From assembly GCA_037953625.1 (NCBI GenBank), contig CM075653.1:7378001-7442000 (forward strand): a DNA stretch of 64,000 nt. Direction: 5' to 3'. This DNA comes from Crotalaria pallida (taxonomy: Eukaryota; Streptophyta; Magnoliopsida; Fabales; Fabaceae). The notes under the pieces are model-generated. The model did no database searches. It worked only from the letters and a program-made list of their open reading frames with translations, and was not told the DNA's origin. Both the position numbers and the translations under genes were made by a program. Shown here in pieces: positions 34,983 through 47,838 of this stretch (positions are counted from its first letter, which is position 1; every line of letters begins with the position of its first letter).

Positions 34983-35244
34983 TTTTACCCAGATTTTGAA
35001 AAATAATTATTTTATTTACTTTCCCTCCAAAACCTTTCCTATAATTGCTTCTAGGTCCCAACCCAGGGACTAATATGCAAAATATACATTTTAGGCATTT
35101 AAATTATTTATTAAATAATTTCTCACATGCAAGCTAATTACATACACACATATTTTAATCAAGGATTAATTTGAAAACTATTAATTATAATTAAATTATA
35201 ATTAACATTTCATTAATCGGGGATTAAAATTTTGGGGTGTTACA

Positions 35245-35260
35245 CTACTCCCCCACTTAC
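35245..35260 (-). other. Polypurine tract, family A copy 1
   Basis: Sense-strand AAGTGGGGGAGTAG directly before LTR 1; the second copy is at 43462-43477. Confidence 0.65.
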
Positions 35261-35286
35261 AAGGAATTTCGTCCCCGAAATTCAAC

Positions 35287-38200
35287 TCATACAAACAAGT
35301 CAGGATAATCCTGACGCATCTTATCCTCTAATTCCCAAGATGCTTCTATTTCATCTCCATAAACCCAGACAATTTTGACCAGATGAATATCCTTCCCTCT
35401 CAGCTGCTTGATTCTTCGATCTTCGATGCGAACTGGCACAGCTTTGAAGGTTAGGTTCTTATGAACTCCTAAGTTATCCGGTTGGATTCTAAGGACAATG
35501 GTGGGGTCATGGACATATTTCTTCAACTGAGACACATGGAACACATTGTGGAGGTTAGCTAATGATGGAGGCAGGGCTAACTGATAAGCTACTGGGCCGA
35601 TTCTTTTGAGAATTTGGTAGGGACCAATGAACTTAGGTGATAATTTCTGGGTTTTCAAGGCTCTACTAACACCTTTCGTTGGTACAATCCTAATGAACAC
35701 ATGGTCTCCTTCGACAAACTCTAAAGGTTTCCTTCTCCTATCAGCATAGCTTTTCTGCCTACTCTGAGCCGTCTTCATCTTTGCTTGAATCATCTTGATC
35801 TGCTCCGTGGTCTCTTGCACAAAATCTGGTCCAACCAGAGAATTCTCCCCCACTTGAAACCAGCATAACGACGTCTGACATTTCCTTCCATACAGAGCTT
35901 CAAATGGTGCCATTCCAATGCTCGTGTGGTAACTATTGTTGTAAGTGAATTCCACGAGCGGCAACATTTGTTCCCAATTCCCTTGTTCTTCCAGTGCACA
36001 AGCTCGCAGAATATCTTCCAATGACTGAATAGTCCTCTCCGTTTGACCATCAGTCTGAGGGTGATATGCAGAACTTAGCTTCAATCTTGAACCCAAGGCT
36101 CTATGCAGATCTTCCCAAAACTTTGATGTAAACCTCGGATCGCGATCAGACACAATGCTTGATGGTACTCCGTGCAGACGAACAACTTCCTTGATGTACA
36201 ACTGAGTGAGCTTTTCCAATGAGTAGCGCATATTCACGGGAATGAAATGCGCTGACTTGGTCAATCGATCCACGATCACCCAGATTGCATCATGACTAGT
36301 AGACGTCCTTGGCAGTCCCGAAACGAAATCCATCGAGATGCTATCCCACTTCCATACGGGAACTTCTAAAGAAAGCAACTCTCCTCCTGGCCTTTGGTGT
36401 TCTACCTTCGCCTTTTGACACACCAAACAGCACGCCACATACTCAGCTACATCCTTCTTCAGCCCCGGCCACCAAAATAATTTCTTTAAGTCCTGGTACA
36501 TTTTAGTAGCTCCCGGATGCATACTCATCTTACTCTTATGCGCTTCATCCAAAATCATCCTTCTTACTTCCAAATCATCAGGCACACAAATCCTCGTTTT
36601 AAAGCGAAGGATTCCATCCTTCCCTTCTTGAAATTCCAACTCCTTACCTTCTTGCATCAACTTCCTCTTTTCCATGAGTTTCCCATCCTTGTGTTGCAAT
36701 TCTCGAATCCTTTGCAGGAATTCGTTAGCAACCTGTAGCATCCCCAACTTGATACTCGTCGGCTCCACTTGCATCGTCGAACTTAAATCCCGAAACTCCT
36801 CTATCAGTGCAGCTTCTCTAACCATCATTGCACTGATATGCATTGCCTTTCTACTTAATGCGTCCGCCACAACGTTAGCCTTCCCAGGATGGTAATGGAG
36901 CTCAAACTCATAATCCTTCAAAAACTCCATCCATCTGCGTTGCCTCATATTCAACTCCTTTTGATCAAAGAGGTACTTTAAACTCTTATGGTCACTAAAC
37001 ACCCGGAACGTAGTGCCATAGAGATAGTGCCTCCAAATCTTTAAGGCAAACACCACAGCTGCTAACTCCAGGTCATGGGTTGGATAGTTCATCTCATGAA
37101 CCTTTAACTGTCTCGAGGCATAAGCGACAACTTGCCCATCTTGCATCAAGACACACCCAAGACCTTGTTTCGACGCGTCACAATACACATCGAAACTCTT
37201 CTGTGTATCGGGCAACACTAATATGGGAGACGATGTCAACCTTTCCTTCAACTCCCGAAAACTCTTTTCACACTTTTCGTCCCACAGGAATGGTTGATCT
37301 TTCCGAGTCAACTTCGTCAGAGGCAGTGCGACCTTCGAGAAACCCTCGATAAACCTTCTATAATACCCAGCCAATCCGAGAAAACTTCTAACCTCCGTGA
37401 CCGACTTCGGTTGCTCCCATTGCAAAACCGAATCTACCTTCGTCGGATCAACCGCAATCCCTTTATCTGAAATCACATGCCCTAAAAACTTAACCTCCTT
37501 TAGCCAGAACTCACACTTCGTAAGTTTGGCATACAGCTGCTTCTCCTTTAAGATGCTTAACACTACCCTCAAATGTTCAGCATGCTCTTCGGGGCTCTTA
37601 GAGTAGATCAGAATATCGTCAATGAACACAACCACGAATGAATCTAGATAAGGTCTAAAGATTCGATTCATGTAGTCCATGAAGATAGCTGGTGCATTAG
37701 TCAATCCGAATGGCATTACGACATACTCATCATGTCCGTATCGAGATCGGAATGCAGTCTTAGAGATATCCTCCTCTCTAATCCTGATCTGATGGTACCC
37801 CGACCTCAAATCAATCTTGGAAAATACTGATGCCCCACGTACTTGATCCATAAGGTCATCTATCCGTGGCAACGGATACTTGTTCTTGATGGTGACCTTA
37901 TTCAGCTGCCGATAGTCTATACACATCCTCATGCTACCATCCTTTTTCTTGACGAATAGGACAGGAGCACCCCAAGGTGAGACGCTTGGTCGGATCATCT
38001 GTTTCTGTAGCAACTCCTCAATCTGCTTCTTCATCTCTGTCATTTCCGGTGGTGCCATTCTATAAGGAGCAATAGAAATGGGGCCAGCTCCGGGAATTAG
38101 GTCGATACCAAATTCAATCTCTCTTCTTGGTGGCAGACCAGGAATCTCATCAGCAAACACTTCTGGAAACTCTCGAACAACAGGAATCTCTTCCATCTTC

Positions 38201-39621
38201 GGACCACTCTCCTCCACCTCTGAGTTGAATAGACACATGTAGCCCAATGGTTTTGGGTCTCTATAGGCTACTAGTTTTCTATCACAATCAATGATCGCTT
38301 GGTTCCGACTTAACCAGTCCATCCCCAAGATCACATCTAATTGTGTCAAGGGTAAGCAGATCAAGTCTACTTTAGAGGTTTGTCCTAACACTTCTATACA
38401 ACAGTTAAGACATGCTCTAGAAACAACTACTGGAGTATTGGTAGGGGTTTCTATTTTAACAACATAAGGCATTTCAGACACAATCAAGCCTAAACGGTTT
38501 ACACATTCATATGAAACAAATGAATGCGTTGCACCAGAGTCAAACAAAACATAACAAGGCTGACCATTAAGCAAGTATTTACCTTGCACCAGATCAGAAG
38601 ATCGATTCGCTTCCACACCACTAAGGGTGAAGACCCTTCCTTGAGTCACCGATCTATCTGCAACTCCTCTTGAATTGGCCTTGGCTGGCTCCTTGCAATC
38701 TCTTGCAAAATGCCCCAGCTTTCCACAATTGAAGCAACCACTTGTCCCCCAACATACCCTACCATAGTGATTGAGCTTGCACTTGTCGCAGAATGGAGCT
38801 TCATTCCGATAGTTTCTTCCTTCAGAACTACCAGCTTTACCCTTGCCTTTCCCTCTACGATCATAAGGACCTTTGCCTCTATTATTGAAACCCTTTCGTC
38901 TCTGTGGTCCATATCCTTGATTGTCCTTCTTTTCCACAACTTGCACCTCCTCAGCCTGGGTATCATCTTCATACATCCTACACATATCCACCAATGCAGG
39001 GAAACTTTGAATCCGCTGATAGCTAAAAATTGACTTCAACTTTGGCTTCAGTCCACCTTCAAACTTGATGCACTTGCTCCTCTCGTCTGGATTGTTCTGG
39101 TAGTATGGAGAGTACTTCATCAGCTCTTCAAACTTTGCCGCGTACTCGCCCACACTCATGTTCCCTTGCTTCAACTGCAGAAACTCCACCTCCTTCTTCC
39201 TTCTCAGATCCTCAGGAAAATACTTCTGGAGAAACTTCTCCATAAATACTCCCCAACTTATCTCCCTTCCTTCATATTGCAAAAGTTGCATGGTGTGATT
39301 CCACCAATTCTCAGCCTCATCTTCCAGCATATAGGTTGCATATGCCACCTTCTGAACATCAGAACACTCCAAAGTCCTCAAAATCTTGTCCATAGTATGA
39401 ATCCACTTGTTGGCCTTTTCCGGTTTAAATCCTCCTTCAAACTTTGGCGGATTGCAACTCCTAAAATCAGCCAGAGTCTTCGCCTCAGTGTTTCCCATAT
39501 TACACTGATGAGACGGGTTAGCCGGTTGAGATGGTTGCTGAGACTGCCTTTGCATGGCTTCCAATACCGTGGTGATTCGCTCCAACATCGCATTGGTGTG
39601 ATTTTGGTTTCTAGTTGCCAT
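35287..39621 (-). CDS. Tekay gag-pol polyprotein, intact, copy 1
   Basis: 1444 codons in one frame from ATG 39621. Order by approximate residue: gag domain 50-230 (AENWWNHTMQLL), zinc knuckle near 295 (CFNCGKLGHFARDC), protease near 355 (LFDSGATHSFVS), RT 520-700 (MPFGLTNAP, FIDDILIYS), RNase H 775-890 (VYCDASKQGLG), and integrase 985-1240 with the HHCC segment, MDFVSGLP, SDRDPRF and HPQTDGQTER (D, D, E). A C-terminal chromodomain-like end follows (IVWVYGDEIEASWELEDKM), which targets integration to particular chromatin in chromoviruses. No frameshift or stop, so it looks coding-competent. Proteolytic processing is expected because there is no internal stop. Confidence 0.93.
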   Translation of the reverse strand: MATRNQNHTNAMLERITTVLEAMQRQSQQPSQPANPSHQCNMGNTEAKTLADFRSCNPPKFEGGFKPEKANKWIHTMDKILRTLECSDVQKVAYATYMLEDEAENWWNHTMQLLQYEGREISWGVFMEKFLQKYFPEDLRRKKEVEFLQLKQGNMSVGEYAAKFEELMKYSPYYQNNPDERSKCIKFEGGLKPKLKSIFSYQRIQSFPALVDMCRMYEDDTQAEEVQVVEKKDNQGYGPQRRKGFNNRGKGPYDRRGKGKGKAGSSEGRNYRNEAPFCDKCKLNHYGRVCWGTSGCFNCGKLGHFARDCKEPAKANSRGVADRSVTQGRVFTLSGVEANRSSDLVQGKYLLNGQPCYVLFDSGATHSFVSYECVNRLGLIVSEMPYVVKIETPTNTPVVVSRACLNCCIEVLGQTSKVDLICLPLTQLDVILGMDWLSRNQAIIDCDRKLVAYRDPKPLGYMCLFNSEVEESGPKMEEIPVVREFPEVFADEIPGLPPRREIEFGIDLIPGAGPISIAPYRMAPPEMTEMKKQIEELLQKQMIRPSVSPWGAPVLFVKKKDGSMRMCIDYRQLNKVTIKNKYPLPRIDDLMDQVRGASVFSKIDLRSGYHQIRIREEDISKTAFRSRYGHDEYVVMPFGLTNAPAIFMDYMNRIFRPYLDSFVVVFIDDILIYSKSPEEHAEHLRVVLSILKEKQLYAKLTKCEFWLKEVKFLGHVISDKGIAVDPTKVDSVLQWEQPKSVTEVRSFLGLAGYYRRFIEGFSKVALPLTKLTRKDQPFLWDEKCEKSFRELKERLTSSPILVLPDTQKSFDVYCDASKQGLGCVLMQDGQVVAYASRQLKVHEMNYPTHDLELAAVVFALKIWRHYLYGTTFRVFSDHKSLKYLFDQKELNMRQRRWMEFLKDYEFELHYHPGKANVVADALSRKAMHISAMMVREAALIEEFRDLSSTMQVEPTSIKLGMLQVANEFLQRIRELQHKDGKLMEKRKLMQEGKELEFQEGKDGILRFKTRICVPDDLEVRRMILDEAHKSKMSMHPGATKMYQDLKKLFWWPGLKKDVAEYVACCLVCQKAKVEHQRPGGELLSLEVPVWKWDSISMDFVSGLPRTSTSHDAIWVIVDRLTKSAHFIPVNMRYSLEKLTQLYIKEVVRLHGVPSSIVSDRDPRFTSKFWEDLHRALGSRLKLSSAYHPQTDGQTERTIQSLEDILRACALEEQGNWEQMLPLVEFTYNNSYHTSIGMAPFEALYGRKCQTSLCWFQVGENSLVGPDFVQETTEQIKMIQAKMKTAQSRQKSYADRRRKPLEFVEGDHVFIRIVPTKGVSRALKTQKLSPKFIGPYQILKRIGPVAYQLALPPSLANLHNVFHVSQLKKYVHDPTIVLRIQPDNLGVHKNLTFKAVPVRIEDRRIKQLRGKDIHLVKIVWVYGDEIEASWELEDKMRQDYPDLFV

Positions 39622-39911
39622 ATTAGACCTGCGCTATGGGCTTATGGTCACATATGTTGAACTAAAGAAACTTCCATTACACCACCTATACTACGGCTCT
39701 ATCCTAAACTTATTAATGCTACAATCAGTTGCGTCTTGTACTCAAAAGAGACAAGATACAAACAAGTCAGGGTATTCAAACCTCAATCAAACGATACAAT
39801 AACATTCAAATAATGTAAATGCGTTGGAGATACCTGCTTGATGTTGATGGCTACCTTTCTGGAACCACTTCTACTACTACAGGATCTGACTTTTGCTCTG
39901 ATACCACTAAG
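39622..39911 (-). other. 5' leader and Met-type primer site, family A copy 1
   Basis: Untranslated segment between LTR 2 and the gag ATG. TGGTATCAGAGC (initiator-Met primer site) is at 39895-39906 on the sense strand, 5 bases from the LTR. Confidence 0.8.
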
Positions 39912-40625
39912 TGTGACACCCTTCCGGATTACCCAAATATAATCTAGTATTTATGCTTTATATTGGATAATATATGGACTTGTGAGCTAAGAAAATATGG
40001 TAAATAAAATTTTCTTTAAAGCGGGTGCACAATTCATCAAATGGAACTCTTGGAGAATAAATTCTAAAATCCTTTAAAACACTTGTATCGAGTTCGGCGA
40101 TTTCTAAAACCTTTTCTCAAACAGGATAACATTCGTTCTTTAGAAATTTCTTTACATTTTACAATCAATTGAAGCTACCCATACTTTGTTCAATAAAACT
40201 GATACCGTCAATTAATACTTATAGCCGAGTTCATTCATAAGTTAAATCAGAGTAAGCGGAAATTACTGGACTATGCAACTGATATGATATAAACATAGAT
40301 TTTCATATATACGAAAGAGTCATACATACATAGTCCATGAGATAAGTCACCAAGTTCCAAAAATATAACAAGTCCATGTAAACAGATCTACATCACTATG
40401 ATACTATAACCCTAGAGTAAAACATATGTACAATATATACATAATCAAAATACAACCCCAGGGATAGTCACGTAGATCCATCAGCATCAGATGCAGTAGT
40501 AGTAGCAGTAGTAGTCTCCCAAAAACATAGGTAATAAGGTAGTAGCATCATCATCACAGCAGCAGCAGCACATCTCCTCCACAGCACGGATCCAAGGGTC
40601 CACATCATACACCATATGCACGTAC

Positions 40626-41096
40626 CTAGGGATCATCGTCCCTCCAGTCACTCCCAGTAGAATGCACGACAGGCTCGCTCCCACTCTCGTCCTCCACCGG
40701 ATCCTCCTCGATCTCATCCGAGGGAGAGTGTACCCTACCACTGGGTACCGGGTCAGGTGATGGTGAAACCCTGACGGGGCTCCTCGGATAAGAAGGGGGA
40801 GTCTCCTCGCGGACAACTCTCGAAGTAAAAGGGTGAGAGCGGGTAGGTCGAAAATGAAAACTATGGTAAGAGCGAGCTGGTCGCGTGGGAGGTGGTCCAT
40901 GATAAGTATAAAACGGGGGTACATGCATAGTGTATATAATGGGAATCCTAAACCTACGAGGACGGAATCGCATCAGCGGATTAGGGTGGTAGAATGTGAA
41001 CTCTACCTCCCCCTCATACACCGCGCGATGGTCCTCATAGATCCATACGCCACTAGGAAGTGGCCGGATCTCGATGCAAGCAATGTAACGAGACAT
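40626..41096 (-). CDS. LTR-internal ORF, 156 residues, unknown (LTR 2)
   Basis: Same product as the ORF at 32409-32879, open throughout. Confidence 0.4.
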   Translation of the reverse strand: MSRYIACIEIRPLPSGVWIYEDHRAVYEGEVEFTFYHPNPLMRFRPRRFRIPIIYTMHVPPFYTYHGPPPTRPARSYHSFHFRPTRSHPFTSRVVREETPPSYPRSPVRVSPSPDPVPSGRVHSPSDEIEEDPVEDESGSEPVVHSTGSDWRDDDP

Positions 41097-41812
41097 CACC
41101 TACAAGGGCATAGGGGTAAGCAATTCTACTCACATAATCAATAGAGAATAAATCATGCAACATATGAAAGATAATAATGCATCAATTAATAACAATCACA
41201 ATTAGCATCTAGCAAGTATCAGATGCACACAGGATGCTCACACTTAATTCAGGTATATCAATTGCATTAAGTGAATGACATGATGCATGATTTTAACTCT
41301 CAACTTATCTCCACATTTTCTAAGTCACTCTCTGACGTCCATCCCTGACAACCCAGCACTCCACAGTGCGTTGTATTCCTAGGTATACAACAATTCGTAC
41401 ATTCACCTAGAATGTACACGTCAAGCTTGGTATCCATGCCACCCGAGCACATCCCGTCATCCAAACGGATCGTCATCCAAACGATATGTCCATATCGGCA
41501 CCCACAAAGCCGACCACGTCATCGACGTGTCATCAAGCAAGCGTATTGGCACTCCCAGAGGCCCTCCACATGTTTGTCGAAACATGAATACGTCCTACCA
41601 TCCAAACTCCAGAATGAATGCATTTTAGACTTAGGGGAAATTGATTAATACTTTACTTGCCACCTAGGCTTAATTTTCAAAATGGATCGTCACCGAACAA
41701 TCTATTTGTATTTATCAATTTCTCTAAGTCTTTGATCCCTTGAATTATCCTTAATAATTCCTTAATTAATTAAGTTAGAATTGAAAATGATGTTTTAAGA
41801 TTCTGGGCATTT

Positions 41813-42137
41813 TACTCGAGTAAAGTTCAGAATACTCAAGTGTTCTGGAGATTTTCCAGATTACTCGAGTGTTCTTAAGCTTACTCGAGTGTTCATGTCT
41901 TTCTGAGGATTTGGGTTTGAATTTCAACAATTTACTCGAGTAGTTCATGAGTTACTCGAGTGTTCTTGGACTTTTCCAGAATACTCGAGTGACTTTGAAT
42001 GACTCGAGTGTTTGACCTATAACAATTCTCAGTTCATGCCCGATACTCGAGTACCAGACAAAATACTCGAGTGTTCTTATGACATTTACTTTATTTTGAA
42101 CACGATTTACTCGAGTACTTTGCCATTTACTCGAGTG
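41813..42137 (-). promoter_or_regulatory. Family A palindrome cluster, LTR 2
   Basis: Same 12-site arrangement as in LTR 1; the second site reads TACTCAAGTG. Confidence 0.8.
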
Positions 42138-43503
42138 TTTCGCAGCTGACAGTATTGAAAACTGGTTTTAACATGCCATTTTCATTTCTACTCAATTTAA
42201 GTCCATTTCAGGGATCCACATAGTTAACATATCATTAATCAAACATGTTACAACACTTATTTCAATTCAAAACACAGAATTGACAGAGAAATCATTGATT
42301 ATGCATAAAAAGGCATTTTAACAACTCAATACCTCAAATCACACAATAAGCATAATATTCATGAAACAAAGCTCATTTAAGTTCACATGCATGATAACAA
42401 ACTTGCTCAATACGGATTTAGAGCATGGATTGGTCTCCAAACCAAAGTTCCTATAGAATCTAAGCCCTTAGAGCCTCTTGGTGGCTCTCTAACACATTTA
42501 ATGGATTTCAAACTCTATCTAGTGAATATAATTACTTCCCCTTACCTCTCAGATGTGAATCAACAGAAAGAAATCCAAAGAAAGCTCTCCAAACCCAGAA
42601 ATCCACTTAAACTTCTCATGCATGACAGTTTTGAGTACCATACCAAAATGGAATTGGTTTGTACATGAAACAGAGAATTAGATTGGGGAAAATTAGATTT
42701 CTAAGCTCTATGCAACATCATCTAACTAAAGGAATTGAGTTTGAGACTCAAGAACTCAAGAGCTTACCAGAATCGATGATCACAGTGAGCTCCAGACACC
42801 AACTCAAGCAAGAACAGCTCCACTTCAAGACTTCGATTCTCTCAATCCACACACTCAAACCTCACAATTTTGGTGTCTATACAAAGCTCGTGATGTGAGC
42901 TTTGTATTGGTGTATAGATTATCACTCAACTCAGCTCACAGAGGAAGAATCGAAGAACACAATTCGAAAACCCTAACTCTTCTAATCTTCAACAAGTTAA
43001 TCAAAATTCTCGACCAAGGGACAATGATGCGTTTAAATAGGCCAATGGAAAGCTCATGCGGGGCGACACGACGCCTATGGCGTTGGCATGGTGGTGATTT
43101 CGTGTCACCATCACGAAATCGTTGGCTGTGACTAACCAAACGCACTAACTCGTGCAGTTTGACCCAGAATACTCGAGTATTCCAGAAAATACTCGAGTGT
43201 TTTACCCAGATTTTGAAAAATAATTATTTTATTTACTTTCCCTCCAAAACCTTTCCTATAATTGCTTCTAGGTCCCAACCCAGGGACTAATATGCAAAAT
43301 ATACATTTTAGGCATTTAAATTATTTATTAAATAATTTCTCACATGCAAGCTAATTACATACACACATATTTTAATCAAGGATTAATTTGAAAACTATTA
43401 ATTATAATTAAATTATAATTAACATTTCATTAATCGGGGATTAAAATTTTGGGGTGTTACACTACTCCCCCACTTACAAGGAATTTCGTCCCCGAAATTC
43501 AAC

Positions 43504-46500
43504 TCATACAAACAAGTCAGGATAATCCTGACGCATCTTATCCTCTAATTCCCAAGATGCTTCTATTTCATCTCCATAAACCCAGACAATTTTGACCAGA
43601 TGAATATCCTTCCCTCTCAGCTGCTTGATTCTTCGATCTTCGATGCGAACTGGCACAGCTTTGAAGGTTAGGTTCTTATGAACTCCTAAGTTATCCGGTT
43701 GGATTCTAAGGACAATGGTGGGGTCATGGACATATTTCTTCAACTGAGACACATGGAACACATTGTGGAGGTTAGCTAATGATGGAGGCAGGGCTAACTA
43801 ATAAGCTACTGGGCCGATTCTTTTGAGAATTTGGTAGGGACCAATGAACTTAGGTGATAATTTCTGGGTTTTCAAGGCTCTACTAACACCTTTCGTTGGT
43901 ACAATCCTAATGAACACATGGTCTCCTTCGACAAACTCTAAAGGTTTCCTTCTCCTATCAGCATAGCTTTTCTGCCTACTCTGAGCCGTCTTCATCTTTG
44001 CTTGAATCATCTTGATCTGCTCCGTGGTCTCTTGCACAAAATCTGGTCCAACCAGAGAATTCTCGCCCACTTGAAACCAGCATAACGACGTCTGACATTT
44101 CCTTCCATACAGAGCTTCAAATGGTGCCATTCCAATGCTCGTGTGGTAACTATTGTTGTAAGTGAATTCCACGAGCGGCAACATTTGTTCCCAATTCCCT
44201 TGTTCTTCCAGTGCACAAGCTCGCAGAATATCTTCCAATGACTGAATAGTCCTCTCCGTTTGACCATCAGTCTGAGGGTGATATGCAGAACTTAGCTTCA
44301 ATCTTGAACCCAAGGCTCTATGCAGATCTTCCCAAAACTTTGATGTAAACCTCGGATCGCGATCAGACACAATGCTTGATGGTACTCCGTGCAGACGAAC
44401 AACTTCCTTGATGTACAACTGAGTGAGCTTTTCCAATGAGTAGCGCATATTCACGGGAATGAAATGCGCTGACTTGGTCAATCGATCCACGATCACCCAG
44501 ATTGCATCATGACTAGTAGACGTCCTTGGCAGTCCCGAAACGAAATCCATCGAGATGCTATCCCACTTCCATACGGGAACTTCTAAAGAAAGCAACTCTC
44601 CTCCTGGCCTTTGGTGTTCTACCTTCGCCTTTTGACACACCAAACAGCACGCCACATACTCAGCTACATCCTTCTTCAGCCCCGGCCACCAAAATAATTT
44701 CTTTAAGTCCTGGTACATTTTAGTAGCTCCCGGATGCATACTCATCTTACTCTTATGCGCTTCATCCAAAATCATCCTTCTTACTTCCAAATCATCAGGC
44801 ACACAAATCCTCGTTTTAAAGCGAAGGATTCCATCCTTCCCTTCTTGAAATTCCAACTCCTTACCTTCTTGCATTAACTTCCTCTTTTCCATGAGTTTCC
44901 CATCCTTGTGTTGCAATTCTCGAATCCTTTGCAGGAATTCGTTAGCAACCTGTAGCATCCCCAACTTGATACTCGTCGGCTCCACTTGCATCGTCGAACT
45001 TAAATCCCGAAACTCCTCTATCAGTGCAGCTTCTCTAACCATCATTGCACTGATATGCATTGCCTTTCTACTTAATGCGTCCGCCACAACGTTAGCCTTC
45101 CAAGGATGGTAATGGAGCTCAAACTCATAATCCTTCAAAAACTCCATCCATCTGCATTGCCTCATATTCAACTCCTTTTGATCAAAGAGGTACTTTAAAC
45201 TCTTATGGTCACTAAACACCCGGAACGTAGTGCCATAGAGATAGTGCCTCCAAATCTTTAAGGCAAACACCACAGCTGCTAACTCCAGGTCATGGATTGG
45301 ATAGTTCATCTCATGAACCTTTAACTGTCTCGAGGCATAAGCGACAACTTGCCCATCTTGCATCAAGACACACCCAAGACCTTGTTTCGACGCGTCACAA
45401 TACACATCGAAACTCTTCTGTGTATCGGGCAACACTAATATGGGAGACGATGTCAACCTTTCCTTCAACTCCCGAAAACTCTTTTCACACTTTTCGTCCC
45501 ACAGGAATGGTTGATCTTTCCGAGTCAACTTCGTCAGAGGCAGTGCGACCTTCGAGAAACCCTCGATAAACCTTCTATGATACCCAGCCAATCCGAGAAA
45601 ACTTCTAACCTCCGTGACCGACTTCGGTTGCTCCCATTGCAAAACCGAATCTACCTTCGTCGGATCAACCGCAATCCCTTTATCTGAAATCACATGCCCT
45701 AAAAACTTAACCTCCTTTAGCCAGAACTCACACTTCGTAAGTTTGGCATACAGCTGCTTCTCCTTTAAGATGCTTAACACTACCCTCAAATGTTCAGCAT
45801 GCTCTTCGGGGCTCTTAGAGTAGATCAGAATATCGTCAATGAACACAACCACGAATGAATCTAGATAAGGTCTAAAGATTCGATTCATGTAGTCCATGAA
45901 GATAGCTGGTGCATTAGTCAATCCGAATGGCATTACGACATACTCATCATGTCCGTATCGAGATCGGAATGCAGTCTTAGAGATATCCTCCTCTCTAATC
46001 CTGATCTGATGGTACCCCGACCTCAAATCAATCTTGGAAAATACTGATGCCCCACGTACTTGATCCATAAGGTCATCTATCCGTGGCAACGGATACTTGT
46101 TCTTGATGGTGACCTTATTCAGCTGCCGATAGTCTATACACATCCTCATGCTACCATCCTTTTTCTTGACGAATAGGACAGGAGCACCCCAAGGTGAGAC
46201 GCTTGGTCGGATCATCTGTTTCTGTAGCAACTCCTCAATCTGCTTCTTCATCTCTGTCATTTCCGGTGGTGCCATTCTATAAGGAGCAATAGAAATGGGG
46301 CCAGCTCCGGGAATTAGGTCGATACCAAATTCAATCTCTCTTCTTGGTGGCAGACCAGGAATCTCATCAGCAAACACTTCTGGAAACTCTCGAACAACAG
46401 GAATCTCTTCCATCTTCGGACCACTCTCCTCCACCTCTGAGTTGAATAGACACATGTAGCCCAATGGTTTTGGGTCTCTATAGGCTACTAGTTTTCTATC

Positions 46501-47838
46501 ACAATCAATGATCGCTTGGTTCTGACTTAACCAGTCCATCCCCAAGATCACATCTAATTGTGTCAAGGGTAAGCAGATCAAGTCTACTTTAGAGGTTTGT
46601 CCTAACACTTCTATACAACAGTTAAGACATGCTCTAGAAACAACTACTGGAGTATTGGTAGGGGTTTCTATTTTAACAACATAAGGCATTTCAGACACAA
46701 TCAAGCCTAAACGGTTTACACATTCATATGAAACAAATGAATGCGTTGCACCAGAGTCAAACAAAACATAACAAGGCTGACCATTAAGCAAGTATTTACC
46801 TTGCACCAGATCAGAAGATCGATTCACTTCCACACCACTAAGGGTGAAGACCCTTCCTTGAGTCACCGGTCTATCTGCAACTCCTCTTGAATTGGCCTTG
46901 GCTGGCTCCTTGCAATCTCTTGCAAAATGCCCCAGCTTTCCACAATTGAAGCAACCACTTGTCCCCCAACATACCCTACCATAGTGATTGCGCTTGCACT
47001 TGTCGCAGAATGGAGCTTCATTCCGATAGTTTCTTCCTTCAGAACTACCAGCTTTACCCTTGCCTTTCCCTCTACGATCATAAGGACCTTTGCCTCTATT
47101 ATTGAAACCCTTTCGTCTCTGTGGTCCATATCCTTGATTGTCCTTCTTTTCCACAACTTGCACCTCCTCAGCCTGGGTATCATCTTCATACATCCTACAC
47201 ATATCCACCAATGCAGGGAAACTTTGAATCCGCTGATAGCTAAAAATTGACTTCAACTTTGGCTTCAGTCCACCTTCAAACTTGATGCACTTGCTCCTCT
47301 CGTCTGGATTGTTCTGGTAGTATGGAGAGTACTTCATCAGCTCTTCAAACTTTGCCGCGTACTCGCCCACACTCATGTTCCCTTGCTTCAACTGCAGAAA
47401 CTCCACCTCCTTCTTCCTTCTCAGATCCTCAGGAAAATACTTCTGGAGAAACTTCTCCATAAATACTCCCCAACTTATCTCCCTTCCTTCATATTGCAAA
47501 AGTTGCATGGTGTGATTCCACCAATTCTCAGCCTCATCTTCCAGCATATAGGTTGCATATGCCACCTTCTGAACATCAGAACACTCCAAAGTCCTCAAAA
47601 TCTTGTCCATAGTATGAATCCACTTGTTGGCCTTTTCCGGTTTAAATCCTCCTTCAAACTTTGGCGGATTGCAACTCTTAAAATCAGCCAGAGTCTTCGC
47701 CTCAGTGTTTCCCATATTACACTGATGAGACGGGTTAGCCGGTTGAGATGGTTGCTGAGACTGCCTTTGCATGGCTTCCAATACCGTGGTGATTCGCTCC
47801 AACATCGCATTGGTGTGATTTTGGTTTCTAGTTGCCAT
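43504..47838 (-). pseudogene. Tekay gag-pol polyprotein, copy 2, one nonsense codon
   Basis: Same domains as copy 1, but TAG at 43798-43800 ends the frame after 1346 residues, at the CAG codon position of the AYQLAL segment in copy 1. The last 85 residues, holding the chromodomain-like end, remain in frame downstream. Further private changes include Tyr to His in AGYHRRF, Arg to Cys in RQCRW and Gly to Trp in HPWKAN (RNase H region). Truncation removes the targeting end but leaves RT and the integrase core. Confidence 0.9.

Larger units (their letters stand above)
31695..35244 (-). repeat. Family A LTR 1 (3' LTR of the array)
   Basis: 3550 bp. On the sense strand it holds, in order, a palindrome pair (34953-34982), a TATA-like box (34815-34822), a 12-copy palindrome cluster (33596-33920), a hairpin cluster (33139-33369) and a 156-codon ORF. 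Confidence 0.92.
39912..43461 (-). repeat. Family A LTR 2 (shared central LTR)
   Basis: 3550 bp, 5' LTR of copy 1 and 3' LTR of copy 2 at once. Palindromes are at 41813-42137 and 43170-43199, and the hairpin cluster is at 41356-41586. One palindrome has lost its central CG (ACTCAAGT near 41833). It shares most variants with LTR 3 where LTR 1 differs, and with LTR 1 where LTR 3 differs. Confidence 0.92.

Noticed and set aside
36309..39660. Plus-strand ORFs opposite the family A gag-pol (and the same set at 44526-47877)
   Set aside because: They are antisense shadows of a conserved coding frame, with no domain of their own and no start context.
39912..43461. Two independent insertions of the same Tekay family side by side
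   Set aside because: This would need four LTRs and two target duplications; only three LTRs and one duplication are present.
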